Notes: a model not told the origin generated them from the letters alone. DNA of 64,000 bases from Arthrobacter sp. 35W (GCF_000482545.1 NZ_KI519455.1:1-64000); one strand, 5' to 3'; positions 24,510 through 33,375 are shown, counted from the stretch's first letter. A program made the numbers and translations.

Positions 24510-25116
24510 AAAGCTTCCCCCCAAGGGCGGCGGCCTGGACACCCCGCGCGAGCTCCGCTCCCGGCTCATGCCCAACTTTGGCGCCGATCCGGACACGTTC
24601 GGCCGCTTCGCCGAGCGTTTTGCGCGCTACATGGGCACCGCGAACTTCCTGTTCTATATGACCATCTTTGTGATCATCTGGGTGGCCATCAACGTGGTGG
24701 GGCTCTTCGGCTTCCAGTGGGATCCGTACCCGTTCATCCTGCTCAACCTCTTCTTCTCCACCCAGGCCTCCTATGCCGCGCCCCTGATCCTGTTGGCGCA
24801 GAACCGCCAGGACGACAGGGACCGCGTGCAGATCGAGCAGGACCGCTCGCGCAACGAGCGCAACCTGGCCGACACCGAATACCTCACCCGCGAGGTTGCC
24901 GCGCTGCGCATTTCCCTGCGCGAGCTGGCCACCCGCGACTTCATCCGCTCCGAGCTGCGCTCCATGCTGGAGGATCTGACCGCCGCCCAGGACGGGGAGG
25001 ACGACGGCGAACGCCGGGAGAAGCAAAAGGACTCCCGCGGCTCCTCCCGCCACCCCGCCACCTCCAAGATGCGCGCCATCAAGAGCGGCCCAGCTTCTAC
25101 CGGATCGGCCAACTAG
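24502..25116 (+). CDS. DUF1003 membrane protein
   Basis: This 204-residue protein has two membrane helices (FLFYMTIFVIIWVAINVVG and PFILLNLFFSTQASYAAPLIL), the DUF1003 core. After them a coiled-coil-like charged region (DRDRVQIEQDRSRNERN) and a basic tail follow. The start is TTG at 24502, with AGGAGG 5 bases upstream, inside the end of the MgtE_N/CBS gene, so the two are translationally coupled. Family function is unknown; joint action with the upstream magnesium-sensor-like protein is inferred. Confidence 0.85.
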   Translation: MAEKLPPKGGGLDTPRELRSRLMPNFGADPDTFGRFAERFARYMGTANFLFYMTIFVIIWVAINVVGLFGFQWDPYPFILLNLFFSTQASYAAPLILLAQNRQDDRDRVQIEQDRSRNERNLADTEYLTREVAALRISLRELATRDFIRSELRSMLEDLTAAQDGEDDGERREKQKDSRGSSRHPATSKMRAIKSGPASTGSAN

Positions 25117-25119
25117 CGC

Positions 25120-26247
25120 ATGACTGCACCCACCACTGATCAACTCACTGCTGCCCTGGACACGGTGATCGACCCCGAGCTGCGCCGTCCCGTCACCGAA
25201 CTGGGCATGGTCGAATCCGTGGCGGCCGACGACGCCGGCCGGGTCCGTGTCGTCGTGCGCCTGACGGTGGCCGGCTGCCCGCTGCGGGAGACGATCACCG
25301 CCGACGCCACGGCGGCCCTGAGCGCCGTCGACGGCGTCACCGGCGTGGACGTGGAGCTGACCGTGATGACCGCCGAGCAGCGCGCCGTCCTGAAGGAACA
25401 GCTCAAGGGTGCCGGCGCCGCACGCGGCATCCCGTTCAACGATCCCGGCTCCCTGACGCGCGTCTACGCGGTGGCCAGCGGCAAGGGCGGCGTGGGCAAA
25501 TCCAGCGCCACCGTGAACCTCGCCTGCGCCATGGCGGCCAAGGGGCTGCGCGTGGGCATTGTGGACGCCGACATCTACGGCTTCTCGGTGCCGGCGCTGA
25601 TGGGCATCACCCAGAGCCCCACGCGGGTGGATGAGATGATCCTGCCGCCGGTGGCCTACGGCGTGAAGGTGATTTCGATCGGCATGTTCGTCACCGGCAA
25701 CCAGCCGGTGGCCTGGCGCGGGCCGATGCTGCACCGCGCACTCGAGCAGTTCCTCACGGACGTCTACTTTGGCGATCTGGACGCACTGTTCCTGGACCTC
25801 CCCCCGGGGACCGGGGATGTTGCCATCTCCGTGGCGCAGCTGCTGCCCAAGGCGGAGATCCTTGTGGTGACGACGCCGCAGGCGGCCGCCGCGGATGTGG
25901 CCGAGCGGGCCGGGGCCATCGCCCTGCAGACCGGGCAGAAGGTTGCCGGCGTCATCGAGAACATGTCATTTTTGACGCTGCCCGATGGCAGCACCATGGA
26001 GCTCTTCGGTTCCGGCGGTGGGGCCACCCTGGCCGCACGGCTGAGCCAGACGGTCAACGCCCCGGTGCCCCTGCTGGGCCAGATCCCGCTGGATGTGGCG
26101 CTGCGCGAGGGCGGAGATGTGGGGGCTCCCATCGTCATTTCGACCCCGGACTCGCCCGCCGCCGTCGCGCTGCAGGGCATCGCGGACCAGCTGGCGTCCC
26201 GCCCCCGCGGCCTCGCCGGCCTCAAGCTGGACGTCACGCCCCGCTAG
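25120..26247 (+). CDS. mrp: Mrp/ApbC-type Fe-S cluster carrier ATPase
   Basis: This 375-residue protein has an N-terminal MIP18/DUF59 domain (about 5-90, with DPELRRPVTELGMV and the GCPLR Cys) and a P-loop ATPase with deviant Walker A GKGGVGKSS (121-129), VDADIYGFS and DLPPGTGDV. The CxxC of E. coli ApbC after ENMS is missing here (ENMSFLTLPDG). It starts 3 bp after the DUF1003 stop, closing a three-gene unit. A 61-nt palindrome separates it from convergent tatB. Confidence 0.88.
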   Translation: MTAPTTDQLTAALDTVIDPELRRPVTELGMVESVAADDAGRVRVVVRLTVAGCPLRETITADATAALSAVDGVTGVDVELTVMTAEQRAVLKEQLKGAGAARGIPFNDPGSLTRVYAVASGKGGVGKSSATVNLACAMAAKGLRVGIVDADIYGFSVPALMGITQSPTRVDEMILPPVAYGVKVISIGMFVTGNQPVAWRGPMLHRALEQFLTDVYFGDLDALFLDLPPGTGDVAISVAQLLPKAEILVVTTPQAAAADVAERAGAIALQTGQKVAGVIENMSFLTLPDGSTMELFGSGGGATLAARLSQTVNAPVPLLGQIPLDVALREGGDVGAPIVISTPDSPAAVALQGIADQLASRPRGLAGLKLDVTPR

Positions 26248-26252
26248 AAAAA

Positions 26253-26313
26253 GTTGAGCCGTGAGGTGGTGCCCTTTAGACCATGTCTAAAGGGCACCAC
26301 CTCACGGCTCAAC
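26253..26313 (-). terminator. 61-nt perfect palindrome, terminator of tatB
   Basis: 28-bp perfect arms (starting GTTGAGCCGTGAGG) enclose a 5-nt CCATG loop. On the minus strand the stem is followed by TTTTT (26248-26252), 10 bp past the tatB stop, so it is a rho-independent terminator for tatB. On the plus strand it follows mrp by 5 bp without a full T-run. Confidence 0.85.
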
Positions 26314-26322
26314 GAAAGAGTC

Positions 26323-26748
26323 TTAAGTGGCTTCGACGTCGAACGGGGCTGCCACGCCGGCGGGCAGGCGCTCGATGGTCTTTGCCGGGGCGGCGGGCTG
26401 CTCGACGGCGGCATCGGCGGGATCGTCCTTGCCGAGCATGGCAGCCATGGCTGCAGCGGGTGCCGCCTTGGCCGCGGCCAGGGCCTCGACGTCGTCGTCG
26501 TCCAGCAGGGCTTCGCGGATGATGCGGCGCGGATCGTACTGGCGCGGGTCCAGCTTCTTCCAGTCGATCTCGTCGATATCAACGCCGGCCTCATCCTTGA
26601 TGGTTTCGCGCGCGCCGGAGGCCATCCTGCGCACTTCGCGGATGAGGTTCTTCAGCTTCTCCACATATTCGGGCAGCCGCTTGGGGCCGATCACCAGGAC
26701 CGCCACGATGGCGAGCATGATCAGCTCCGGAGTATTGATACCAAACAC
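26323..26748 (-). CDS. tatB: Sec-independent translocase subunit TatB
   Basis: This 141-residue Tat pathway component has a short N-terminus, one membrane helix (LIMLAIVAVLVIGP), the hinge GPKRLPEY and an amphipathic helix (VEKLKNLIREVRRMASGARETI), then a variable Ala/Pro-rich tail. GTG at 26748 (VFGINTPEL) matches family starts and has GAGAGGG upstream; the frame extends to 26799. With TatA and TatC encoded elsewhere it exports folded proteins. It lies next to the sigE/anti-sigma pair, as in mycobacteria. Confidence 0.88.
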   Translation of the reverse strand: MFGINTPELIMLAIVAVLVIGPKRLPEYVEKLKNLIREVRRMASGARETIKDEAGVDIDEIDWKKLDPRQYDPRRIIREALLDDDDVEALAAAKAAPAAAMAAMLGKDDPADAAVEQPAAPAKTIERLPAGVAAPFDVEAT

Positions 26749-26840
26749 GTTAGGAAGATTACCCTCTCCGGGTGCAAAGCAACGATTCCCCGCTGCCACA
26801 GAAGCCGATTATTGATTTGTCATGCCGAGTGTGCTTCACA

Positions 26841-27830
26841 TCACTGCCCGCCCATTCCGGACAGGCGCAGCAATCCACGCAGCAGGCGCCCCATCACCGA
26901 GTCGTCGACGGCCCGCTGGGCGGCCTCCTGCGGCTCATGCGTGGCCGCCTCGATGTCAGCCGCCAAGCGGGTGGTCACGGCCGCTCCGGAGGCCTTGCCG
27001 CCCGTCCCCGCGACCGCTGATCCGTCGGCGGAGGCCAGGGAGTCGACGCCGGTGGCCAGCGAGAGCGTGTAGCTGGTTCCGCCGGCCACAAACACCGCCC
27101 GCCAGCCGCCGTCGGGTGAGATCCACAGCGGGTGTCCATCCACCTGCACCGCCGTGAAGCCGTCCACATCGGCGCGGTGGCCGGTGGCGGCGTTTACGGG
27201 CACATCGGTAGAGCCGGAGGACGGAGCACCGGAGGACGCCGCGGCGGGGTGCTGTTCAAACAGTGTCAGCGTGGTGTTGTCCTTGGCCATGACCAGGCGC
27301 AGCGTCGGCTGCCCGTCCACCACCAGTCCCCCGGCGGAGCTCAGGGCAAAGCCCTCCTCATCCAGCACGGGGCAGGACCAGCCGGCGGCACGGAGCCGGG
27401 CAAGGTCCGAGCCGGCCAGCGGGGCCGGGTGCGCTGACGCACCGCCCGCCGCCTGCGGCCACGCCAGGGCCGCCAGGGCTGCCGTGGAAGCCAGACCCGG
27501 AATGGGGGCCGCGGCATTGACGGTGGTGTTCTGGGCTGTGCCCTGTGCGTTGTCCAGCCCAACTGTCTGGGTGCCGTCCGCTGCGGCGGCGTGCCCGGCG
27601 GCATGCACGGTTGGGGCGCTGCCCACCACGTAGGCGCCGGCCCCAAGGATGGCCAGAACGGCCCCGGCTGCCACGGTGGCGGCACCCACCATGCGCAGCA
27701 CGCGGTGCCGTTCAAAGGGCAGCTGGAGATCCTCGGTGCAGCTGGTCTGCAGGGTCTCCGTCATCCGCAGGATGCGGGCTGTCAGATCTGGCGCCGGGTC
27801 GGGGCCTTGAAGATGTCCGGGGTCTGTCAT
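26841..27830 (-). CDS. Membrane anti-sigma factor of the sigE locus
   Basis: This 329-residue protein is encoded 8 bp after sigE. It has a short cytoplasmic N-terminus (about 45 residues), one membrane helix (VLRMVGAATVAAGAVLAIL, about 44-70) and a large outside domain with WSCPVLDEEGFAL and VDGHPLWISPDGGWRAVF. By position it is the SigE antagonist. No HxxxCxxC zinc motif of the usual actinobacterial ZAS domain is visible, and the N-terminal part is too short for a full one, so the binding mode or even the role is unsettled. ATG at 27830 is the start. Confidence 0.7.
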   Translation of the reverse strand: MTDPGHLQGPDPAPDLTARILRMTETLQTSCTEDLQLPFERHRVLRMVGAATVAAGAVLAILGAGAYVVGSAPTVHAAGHAAAADGTQTVGLDNAQGTAQNTTVNAAAPIPGLASTAALAALAWPQAAGGASAHPAPLAGSDLARLRAAGWSCPVLDEEGFALSSAGGLVVDGQPTLRLVMAKDNTTLTLFEQHPAAASSGAPSSGSTDVPVNAATGHRADVDGFTAVQVDGHPLWISPDGGWRAVFVAGGTSYTLSLATGVDSLASADGSAVAGTGGKASGAAVTTRLAADIEAATHEPQEAAQRAVDDSVMGRLLRGLLRLSGMGGQ

Positions 27831-27838
27831 GGCTGAGG

Positions 27839-28513
27839 CTAGCGGGCACCCATGATGCGCGGCAGGGCAAGCCGCGGCTTCCTGGGCGTCTCCGGCAGCG
27901 GACCGCTGTAGCCCGGTGCGCGGTGGGCCAGCGACTGGCGCAGCATGGTGCGGCCGCGGTGGATCCGCGAGCGCACGGTGCCCAGCTTCACGTCCAGCGC
28001 CTCGGCCACCTCGTCGTAGGAGAGGCCTTCGAGGTCGCACAGCACGACGGCGGCGCGGAAGTCCGGCGGCAGGGCGTCCAGGGCGGCCTGCACGTCCAGG
28101 TCCAGGTTGTTGAACTCAAAGACGCGCTCGGGACCCGGGTCGCGGCCGGGCAGGCGCGCCTCGGCGTCCTCGGCCAGCGGGTCGAAGCGGATGCGCGTCT
28201 TGCGGCGCGCCTGGTCCAGGAACAAGTTGGTGGTGATGCGGTGCAGCCAGCCGTCCAGGGTGCCGGGTTTGAAATTGGCCAGCGAGCGGAAGACGCGGAC
28301 AAAGACTTCTTGGGTGAGGTCCTCGGCGTCGTACTTGTTGCCCGTGAGGCGGTAGGCCAGCCGGAACACTTTGGCTGAGTGGTTGGACACCACTTCCTCC
28401 CAGGATGGCGCCGTCCATGGCTCGCCGTTCGCATCAAGGGGCGCGGCAGCCGTGGCGGGGTCCTGCGGGGGCTCTGGTGTGGCGTGTGCGCGGGCCGAAA
28501 GCGTGGAACTCAT
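27839..28513 (-). CDS. sigE: ECF RNA polymerase sigma factor SigE
   Basis: This 224-residue group 4 sigma factor has region 2 at about 40-105 ([32 protein letters not shown]) and region 4 at about 140-195 ([45 protein letters not shown] in pieces). A short acidic/proline N-terminus precedes region 2. The locus order (divergent O-methyltransferase, sigE, anti-sigma, tatB) mirrors Mycobacterium Rv1220c-Rv1224, where SigE answers envelope stress. ATG at 28513 is the start. HtrA, present there, is absent here. Confidence 0.9.
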   Translation of the reverse strand: MSSTLSARAHATPEPPQDPATAAAPLDANGEPWTAPSWEEVVSNHSAKVFRLAYRLTGNKYDAEDLTQEVFVRVFRSLANFKPGTLDGWLHRITTNLFLDQARRKTRIRFDPLAEDAEARLPGRDPGPERVFEFNNLDLDVQAALDALPPDFRAAVVLCDLEGLSYDEVAEALDVKLGTVRSRIHRGRTMLRQSLAHRAPGYSGPLPETPRKPRLALPRIMGAR

Positions 28514-28690
28514 GGCCGCACCTCTCTTCCGGGGTGGACAATACGTGCTTCATTCTCTCAACGAAAGCTGGACTTTCGCTGAATGGCGGTGAAATTGCGC
28601 GCAGGGCGCAAGAACCCCCGGCGGCACAGGGGCCGAGGCAGTAGGCTGGAAACCAATCCACGCGCGCGAAAGTCAGGAATCAACATACCC

Positions 28691-29323
28691 ATGAGTGCCG
28701 ACAAGTCCACCAGCTGGTCCTACACCGAAGGACTGCCCATCGAGGACGAGGTGCTCATGCGTGCCCGGGAGCGCTCCCATGAACTGGGCCTGTTCCCTGT
28801 CAGCCCCGGCGTGGGCGCAGCCCTGACGGTTTTGGCCGCCGCCTCCAAGGCCGCCACCGCCGTCGAGATCGGCACCGGAGCCGGCGTGTCCGGCGTCTGC
28901 CTGCTGCGCGGGCTGGGCCGCAGCTCGGTGCTGACCACCATCGACCCCGACGTCGAACACCTCAAGGCGGCCCGCGAGGCCTTCCTGGAGTCCGGCTCCC
29001 CCGCGAACCGGACCAGGACCATTTCCGGCCGCGCCCAGGATGTGCTCCCCCGCCTGACCGACGCCGCCTACGATCTGGTGTTCATCGACGCGGACAAGCC
29101 CTCCTTCCCCGAATACGTGGACCAGGCCATCCGGCTGCTCAAGAGCGGCGGGCTGCTGATTGTCAACGACGCCCTGGACAAGGACCGCGTGTCCGATCCG
29201 GCCATCCGCGAGGCCAGCACCGTGGTGCTGCGCCAGGTGGGGCGCACCATCCGCGAACACAACCAGCTGATGACGGCCATGCTGCCCACCGGCGACGGAC
29301 TGCTGCTCGCCGTCAAGCGCTGA
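28691..29323 (+). CDS. SAM-dependent O-methyltransferase
   Basis: This 210-residue class I methyltransferase belongs to the catechol/caffeoyl-CoA type. It has VEIGTGAGVSGVCLLRGL (motif I, about 58-75), TIDPDVEHLKAAREAF, a metal-binding VFIDADKPSFPEYVD and NDALDKDRV. The substrate is unknown. ATG at 28691 is preferred to the longer frame from 28583. It is divergent from sigE with a 177-bp gap that must hold both promoters. Conserved linkage to sigE suggests a SigE-regulon member. Confidence 0.85.
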   Translation: MSADKSTSWSYTEGLPIEDEVLMRARERSHELGLFPVSPGVGAALTVLAAASKAATAVEIGTGAGVSGVCLLRGLGRSSVLTTIDPDVEHLKAAREAFLESGSPANRTRTISGRAQDVLPRLTDAAYDLVFIDADKPSFPEYVDQAIRLLKSGGLLIVNDALDKDRVSDPAIREASTVVLRQVGRTIREHNQLMTAMLPTGDGLLLAVKR

Positions 29324-29390
29324 CCCAACTGAGTGACAGCTATGACACGTTCCGGGCCCTGGAATGCGTCATAACTGTCACCTAGTTGGG
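29324..29390. repeat. 67-nt imperfect palindrome after the O-methyltransferase
   Basis: Arms CCCAACTGAGTGACAG... and ...CTGTCACCTAGTTGGG pair at 24 of 29 positions beyond the first C and close on GGGCCC. It begins at the stop codon and lacks a T-run. It lies in a codirectional gap before the sedolisin gene. Confidence 0.65.
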
Positions 29391-29426
29391 GTGACGGGTG
29401 TCGGCGGGCGGTGGTAGAGATGGTGC

Positions 29427-31025
29427 ATGGACGCCACAGAGGATCTTCCGGACCTGCCAGACGTTGAACTGTGCCACCTGCCGGGCAGCGAGCGGCCCCC
29501 CGCGGCCGGCTTCCTGCCCGCTGCGGCGAGGCCTGTTCCACCCGAATCGACCATTGAGGCCACCCTGGTGCTGCGGCGCCAGGCGTCGCCCGGGGCTGAA
29601 GTGTTCGACGGCGTACTGACGCCGGCCGAGCTGGCCGCCCGCTATGGTGCCGCGCCCGCGGATGTGGCGCTGGTGCAGTCCACCCTTGCGGGCCTCGGCG
29701 CCGCCGTCGTGTCGGTGGACGCCGCCAGCCGCCGGGTGAAGGTGGCAGGCAGTGCCGCCCTGCTGGGCCGGATCTTCGGCACCGACCTGCAGGAAATCCC
29801 CGCCACGCCGCCCCAAGAGCCCGGGCCCAACTATGCCCAGCGCCACCGCAGCGGCGGTCTGAGCATCCCGGTGGCGCTCGACGGCGTGGTCACGGCCGTC
29901 CTGGGTCTGGACGACAGGCCGCAGTCCCGTCCGCTGTTCCGGATGGCCCCCGCGGCCCAGCGCAGGATCTCCTACACTCCCCTGGAGCTGGGCCGGATCT
30001 ACAATTTCCCGCCGGACCTGGACGGCAGCGGCACCACCATCGCCCTCATCGAACTCGGCGGCGGCTTTGCCCAGGCGGAACTGGACACCTACTTTTCCTC
30101 CCTCGGCATCAAGCGGGCACCGGTGGAAGCCGTCGGCATTGACGGGGCAGCAAACCTTCCCGAGGGCAATCCCAACGGGGCCGACGGCGAGGTGCTGCTG
30201 GACATCGAGGTGGCCGGCGCGCTCGCCCCGGGGGCCCGGATCGTCGTGTACTTCGCGCCGAACACCGACGCCGGCTTCCTGAACGCCATCGCCACTGCCG
30301 CCCACGCGACGCCCACCCCGGCCGCCATCAGCATCAGCTGGGGCCTGCATGAGGATGGCTGGACAGCGCAGGCCCGGACCGCCATGGACGAGGCGCTGGC
30401 CGATGCTGCGCTGCTGGGCGTGAGCACCAGCGCCGCCGCGGGGGACGATGGCAGCGCGGACCAGGCCACCGACGGCGGCGTCCACGTGGACTTCCCCGCG
30501 TCAAGCCCCCACGCCCTGGCCTGCGGCGGCACGCGGCTGCTGGCCTCTGCAGGAAAGGTGGAAGCGGAGACGGTGTGGAACAACGGCGTTGGCGCCGGAG
30601 CGACGGGCGGTGGCGTCAGCGGCGCGTTCCCCCTCCCCACCTGGCAGCGCCGTGCCGGTGTGCCACTGCTGCGCGGCCGCCCGGGGCGCGGCGTGCCCGA
30701 TGTTGCAGCGGTGGCCGATCCGCAGACCGGCTACCGCGTGCTGGTGGACGGTGTGGAATCGGTGATGGGCGGCACCAGCGCCGTCTCGCCGCTGTGGTCG
30801 GCACTGCTGGCCTGTCTGGCCCAGGGGGCAGGCAGGCCCTTCGGCCTGGTCCAGCCCAAGCTGTACCCGGCGGGCGGGCACCCCGCCGTGCAGCGTGGAT
30901 TCCGCGATGTGCTGGCCGGGAGCAACGGGGCCTACCAGGCCGGGCCCGGCTGGGACCCCTGCACGGGGCTGGGCGTGCCCGACGGCGCCGCGCTGAGGGA
31001 GCTGCTCGTGGGCCGGAAGCCCTGA
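29427..31025 (+). CDS. S53 sedolisin/kumamolisin-type serine-carboxyl peptidase
   Basis: This 532-residue proenzyme has an N-terminal Pro-kumamolisin activation domain (about 15-165). The catalytic domain follows, with Glu and Asp in GEVLLDIEV, oxyanion Asp region SAAAGDDGS and nucleophile Ser in GGTSAVSPLW. The C-terminal calcium site is FRDVLAG...GWDPCTGLGVP. The family acts in acid and is usually external, yet no signal peptide is visible, as in kumamolisin itself. ATG at 29427 has GGTAGAGATGG upstream. It is a single gene. Confidence 0.88.
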   Translation: MDATEDLPDLPDVELCHLPGSERPPAAGFLPAAARPVPPESTIEATLVLRRQASPGAEVFDGVLTPAELAARYGAAPADVALVQSTLAGLGAAVVSVDAASRRVKVAGSAALLGRIFGTDLQEIPATPPQEPGPNYAQRHRSGGLSIPVALDGVVTAVLGLDDRPQSRPLFRMAPAAQRRISYTPLELGRIYNFPPDLDGSGTTIALIELGGGFAQAELDTYFSSLGIKRAPVEAVGIDGAANLPEGNPNGADGEVLLDIEVAGALAPGARIVVYFAPNTDAGFLNAIATAAHATPTPAAISISWGLHEDGWTAQARTAMDEALADAALLGVSTSAAAGDDGSADQATDGGVHVDFPASSPHALACGGTRLLASAGKVEAETVWNNGVGAGATGGGVSGAFPLPTWQRRAGVPLLRGRPGRGVPDVAAVADPQTGYRVLVDGVESVMGGTSAVSPLWSALLACLAQGAGRPFGLVQPKLYPAGGHPAVQRGFRDVLAGSNGAYQAGPGWDPCTGLGVPDGAALRELLVGRKP

Positions 31026-31060
31026 CGCTCTCCGGGGCACCGGCGCCGGTGCACAAAAAA

Positions 31061-31084
31061 GCGGGGCGGCCGAAGCCGCCCCGC
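31061..31084 (-). terminator. Rho-independent terminator of the DUF3117 gene
   Basis: Stem GCGGGGCGGC with loop CGAA is followed on the minus strand by TTTTTT (31055-31060). It is 34 bp past the DUF3117 stop. A second 16-bp GC palindrome (GCACCGGC/GCCGGTGC, about 31036-31051) lies just beyond and may serve the convergent sedolisin gene. Confidence 0.88.
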
Positions 31085-31117
31085 CGGGAAATCAATTGCC
31101 CGGATGCTGCATCCGGA

Positions 31118-31285
31118 TTATTCGGTGACGCCTACCAGGCATTCCTTCAGATTGGAGGCCTCGGCTGCGTTGAGCTCGACCACCAGTCGACCGCCACCCT
31201 CCAGGGGCACGCGCATGATCAGGCTGCGGCCCTCCTTGGTAACTTCCATCGGACCGTCACCGGTTCTAGGCTTCATGGCCGCCAT
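31118..31285 (-). CDS. DUF3117 mini-protein
   Basis: This 55-residue protein reads MAAMKPRTGDGPMEVTKEGR then SLIMRVPLEGGGRLVVELNA and AEASNLKECLVGVTE, a full match to the actinobacterial DUF3117 family as I recall it. The start has AAGGGG upstream, and the gene ends at a good terminator. It has no membrane segment. Function is unknown; near-universal conservation in actinobacteria and its small beta-rich form suggest a core role. It is a monocistronic unit between the sedolisin and glycosyltransferase genes. Confidence 0.92.
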   Translation of the reverse strand: MAAMKPRTGDGPMEVTKEGRSLIMRVPLEGGGRLVVELNAAEASNLKECLVGVTE

Positions 31286-31508
31286 AAGGAATCCCCTTTT
31301 CTTTGTGCGGACAGGTACCCGCCTGCAGCTTCCCCCAGGCCAGCCTTCCGCGAGTTGACATCAACCTCCACCGCCCGGTTTCAGCAACCGGTTGAAAGAG
31401 GCTGGGACATTTTGTCTGTCCGTGTTCGTTCGCTCACACTATTATCCCGCAGATTGCACGCAGGTGCGAATCGGCACCCCCTAAGAGTGTGATGGCCCCC
31501 ACCGCGGA

Positions 31509-32768
31509 CTACGGCGGATAGTCGCCGCCGCCGGGCAGTGGGGCCCAGGCCCAGAGCCAGGTGACCCAGACAATCTGCAGAATCACAAAAAGAACCACTA
31601 CCGTGCCACGGTAGGCCTTCGACCGTGAGAGGAAGGCCGCGGCCAGGGCCAGCGGAAACAGCGGCAGCAGCATCCTAAAGGTGCTGGTCTGCGGGTGCAG
31701 CACGGCCAGCAGGTAGCCAAGGTAGGCGGCACACCACAGGCGCAGGTCGACGCCGATCCGCCGCACGGAGTCGGAGTTCAGATACAGCGCGGCCAGGCCC
31801 ACCAGCAGCACCGGTGCCAGCGTTCCCGCCACGGGGCCCAGCAGGGACACCCCGGCGTCGAACCACGGCTTGAACAGCGTCAGATCCGTACCGCGCCAGG
31901 CCATCTCGGTGTCCGTGTAGGCCTTCATCTCCCCCGTGACGGCCCAGGCGATCAGCGGCCAGGCAAAGGCTGCCGCGCCGCTGGCCAGCAGCAGTGCACC
32001 GCTGGCAATCATCTCCCGCCGGGGGAAGCCGTCGCGGCGGCGGTTCCACACACGCAGGGCAATGTGGGCGGCGACGAGGGCGGCGAAGGGCACGCCGGCC
32101 GGCCGGGACAGGCACATCAGCACCACCACCGGAATCGCCCAGAGGTAGCGCCGGAGCACCAGTTGGTACAGGGATGCGGCGATCAGGGCCGTGTTGAGCG
32201 ACTCCGCATAGGGCACCTGCAGGATCGGGGAGATCGGGAAGGTGGCAAAGAAGACCACGCCCCACATCGCCGTCGTGGTGGAGGCAAAGTGGCGGAAGAG
32301 CTTGTAGATCACCAGGGTGGCGCCCAGGCCGCACAGCAGCGCCACCGCCGGGGCCAGCACCAGCCAGCCCACGCCCGTCAGGGCACTGAGGGCCTTGACC
32401 AGCAGCGGGAAGAGCGCGTAGAAGGCCCAGGCATTCTGGCCCGCCACGCCGTCGGCGCCGCGCGGAATGTCCACCGGATAGCCGCTGGTGAAGATCCGCT
32501 GGTACCACTCGCTGTCCCAGATCCCCACGAAGTGCAGGTAGTCCGGGTGCGGCCCGCCCCAGGGGCTGGTCCCCTGGTGCAGCGCGACGCCCTGGAAGAT
32601 GAAGAAGGACACCAGCCGCGCGGCGAAGTAGATCAGCGTGACCTGGGCCCACCAGGGCAGCCGGCGCAGCGGAGCCAGCCCCGAGCGCAGGACGGCGTAG
32701 AGGCGGTGGTTGAGGGTGGGGTGTGCGGCGACGGCGGCCGCGCCCTGGGTGGTCTGCGGTTCAGTCAT
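31509..32768 (-). CDS. PIG-V-like polytopic mannosyl/glycosyltransferase
   Basis: This 419-residue integral membrane protein has about ten helices. The first outside loop has HFVGIWDSEWYQRIFTSGYP, the W-D-x-x-W-Y...G-Y-P pattern of GT-C enzymes of the PIG-V type, which use polyprenyl-phosphate sugars. It could add mannose to a cell-envelope lipid or glycan. ATG at 32768 overlaps the end of tag by 8 bases, so it is the last gene of a divIVA-like/tag/glycosyltransferase unit. Confidence 0.75.
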   Translation of the reverse strand: MTEPQTTQGAAAVAAHPTLNHRLYAVLRSGLAPLRRLPWWAQVTLIYFAARLVSFFIFQGVALHQGTSPWGGPHPDYLHFVGIWDSEWYQRIFTSGYPVDIPRGADGVAGQNAWAFYALFPLLVKALSALTGVGWLVLAPAVALLCGLGATLVIYKLFRHFASTTTAMWGVVFFATFPISPILQVPYAESLNTALIAASLYQLVLRRYLWAIPVVVLMCLSRPAGVPFAALVAAHIALRVWNRRRDGFPRREMIASGALLLASGAAAFAWPLIAWAVTGEMKAYTDTEMAWRGTDLTLFKPWFDAGVSLLGPVAGTLAPVLLVGLAALYLNSDSVRRIGVDLRLWCAAYLGYLLAVLHPQTSTFRMLLPLFPLALAAAFLSRSKAYRGTVVVLFVILQIVWVTWLWAWAPLPGGGDYPP

Positions 32769-33375
32769 GGCCCGCACCGTCCGCGGCCGAGGACGGGACC
32801 ATGGCGCCGACGGCCCAGCACAGCGGGTGGTGGTCGTTGACCAGCCCGATGGCCTGCATCATGGCGTAGGCGGTGGTGGGGCCGACGAAGGAGAAGCCGC
32901 GCTTCTTGAGCTCCTTGGCCAGGGCCACGGACTCGGGCGTGGTGGCGGGCACCGGGGAGCCGGGCAGCCGCGGCACGGCAGGGGCGTGGCGCCGCACCAG
33001 GCCCTCCAGCGTCTCCGCTTCGGGGAGGGCGCGCAGGGCACGGGCGTTGGCAATGGTGGCCCGGATCTTGGCGCCATTGCGCACGATCCCGGCGTCGGCC
33101 AGCAGCCGGGCCACGTCGTCGTCGCCAAAGTCCGCAACCACCGCCGGGTCGAAGTCCGCGAACGCCGCCCGGAAGGCCTCGCGTTTGCGCAGAATGGTCA
33201 GCCAGCTCAGCCCGGATTGGAAGGCTTCCAGGGTGAGGCGTTCAAAGAACTCCCGCTCGCCGTGGGCCGGGCGGCCCCATTCGTGGTCGTGGTAGTGCTC
33301 GTAGTCCGGGTTGTCGGCCATCCCCGCCCAGGCACAGCGGGCCCGTCCGTCGGCACCGATGGTCACCTCGGCCAC
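32761..33375 (-). CDS. tag: DNA-3-methyladenine glycosylase I
   Basis: This 204-residue base-excision repair enzyme releases 3-methyladenine from alkylated DNA. Motifs include RCAWAGM near the N-terminus, YHDHEWGRP (zinc/base-site His), FERLTLEAFQSGLSWLTILRKREAFR and a C-terminal SFVGPTTAYAMMQAIGLVNDH. The first zinc Cys is C14. GTG at 33375 overlaps the TAG of the upstream DivIVA-domain gene. Presence in one unit with a cell-shape-type protein is probably not functional coupling. Confidence 0.93.
   Translation of the reverse strand: MAEVTIGADGRARCAWAGMADNPDYEHYHDHEWGRPAHGEREFFERLTLEAFQSGLSWLTILRKREAFRAAFADFDPAVVADFGDDDVARLLADAGIVRNGAKIRATIANARALRALPEAETLEGLVRRHAPAVPRLPGSPVPATTPESVALAKELKKRGFSFVGPTTAYAMMQAIGLVNDHHPLCWAVGAMVPSSAADGAGHD

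Noticed and set aside
26841-28040. Longer anti-sigma protein starting inside sigE
   Set aside because: The extra 70 residues are Pro/Arg/His-rich shadow sequence of the sigE gene; ATG 27830 is the natural start.
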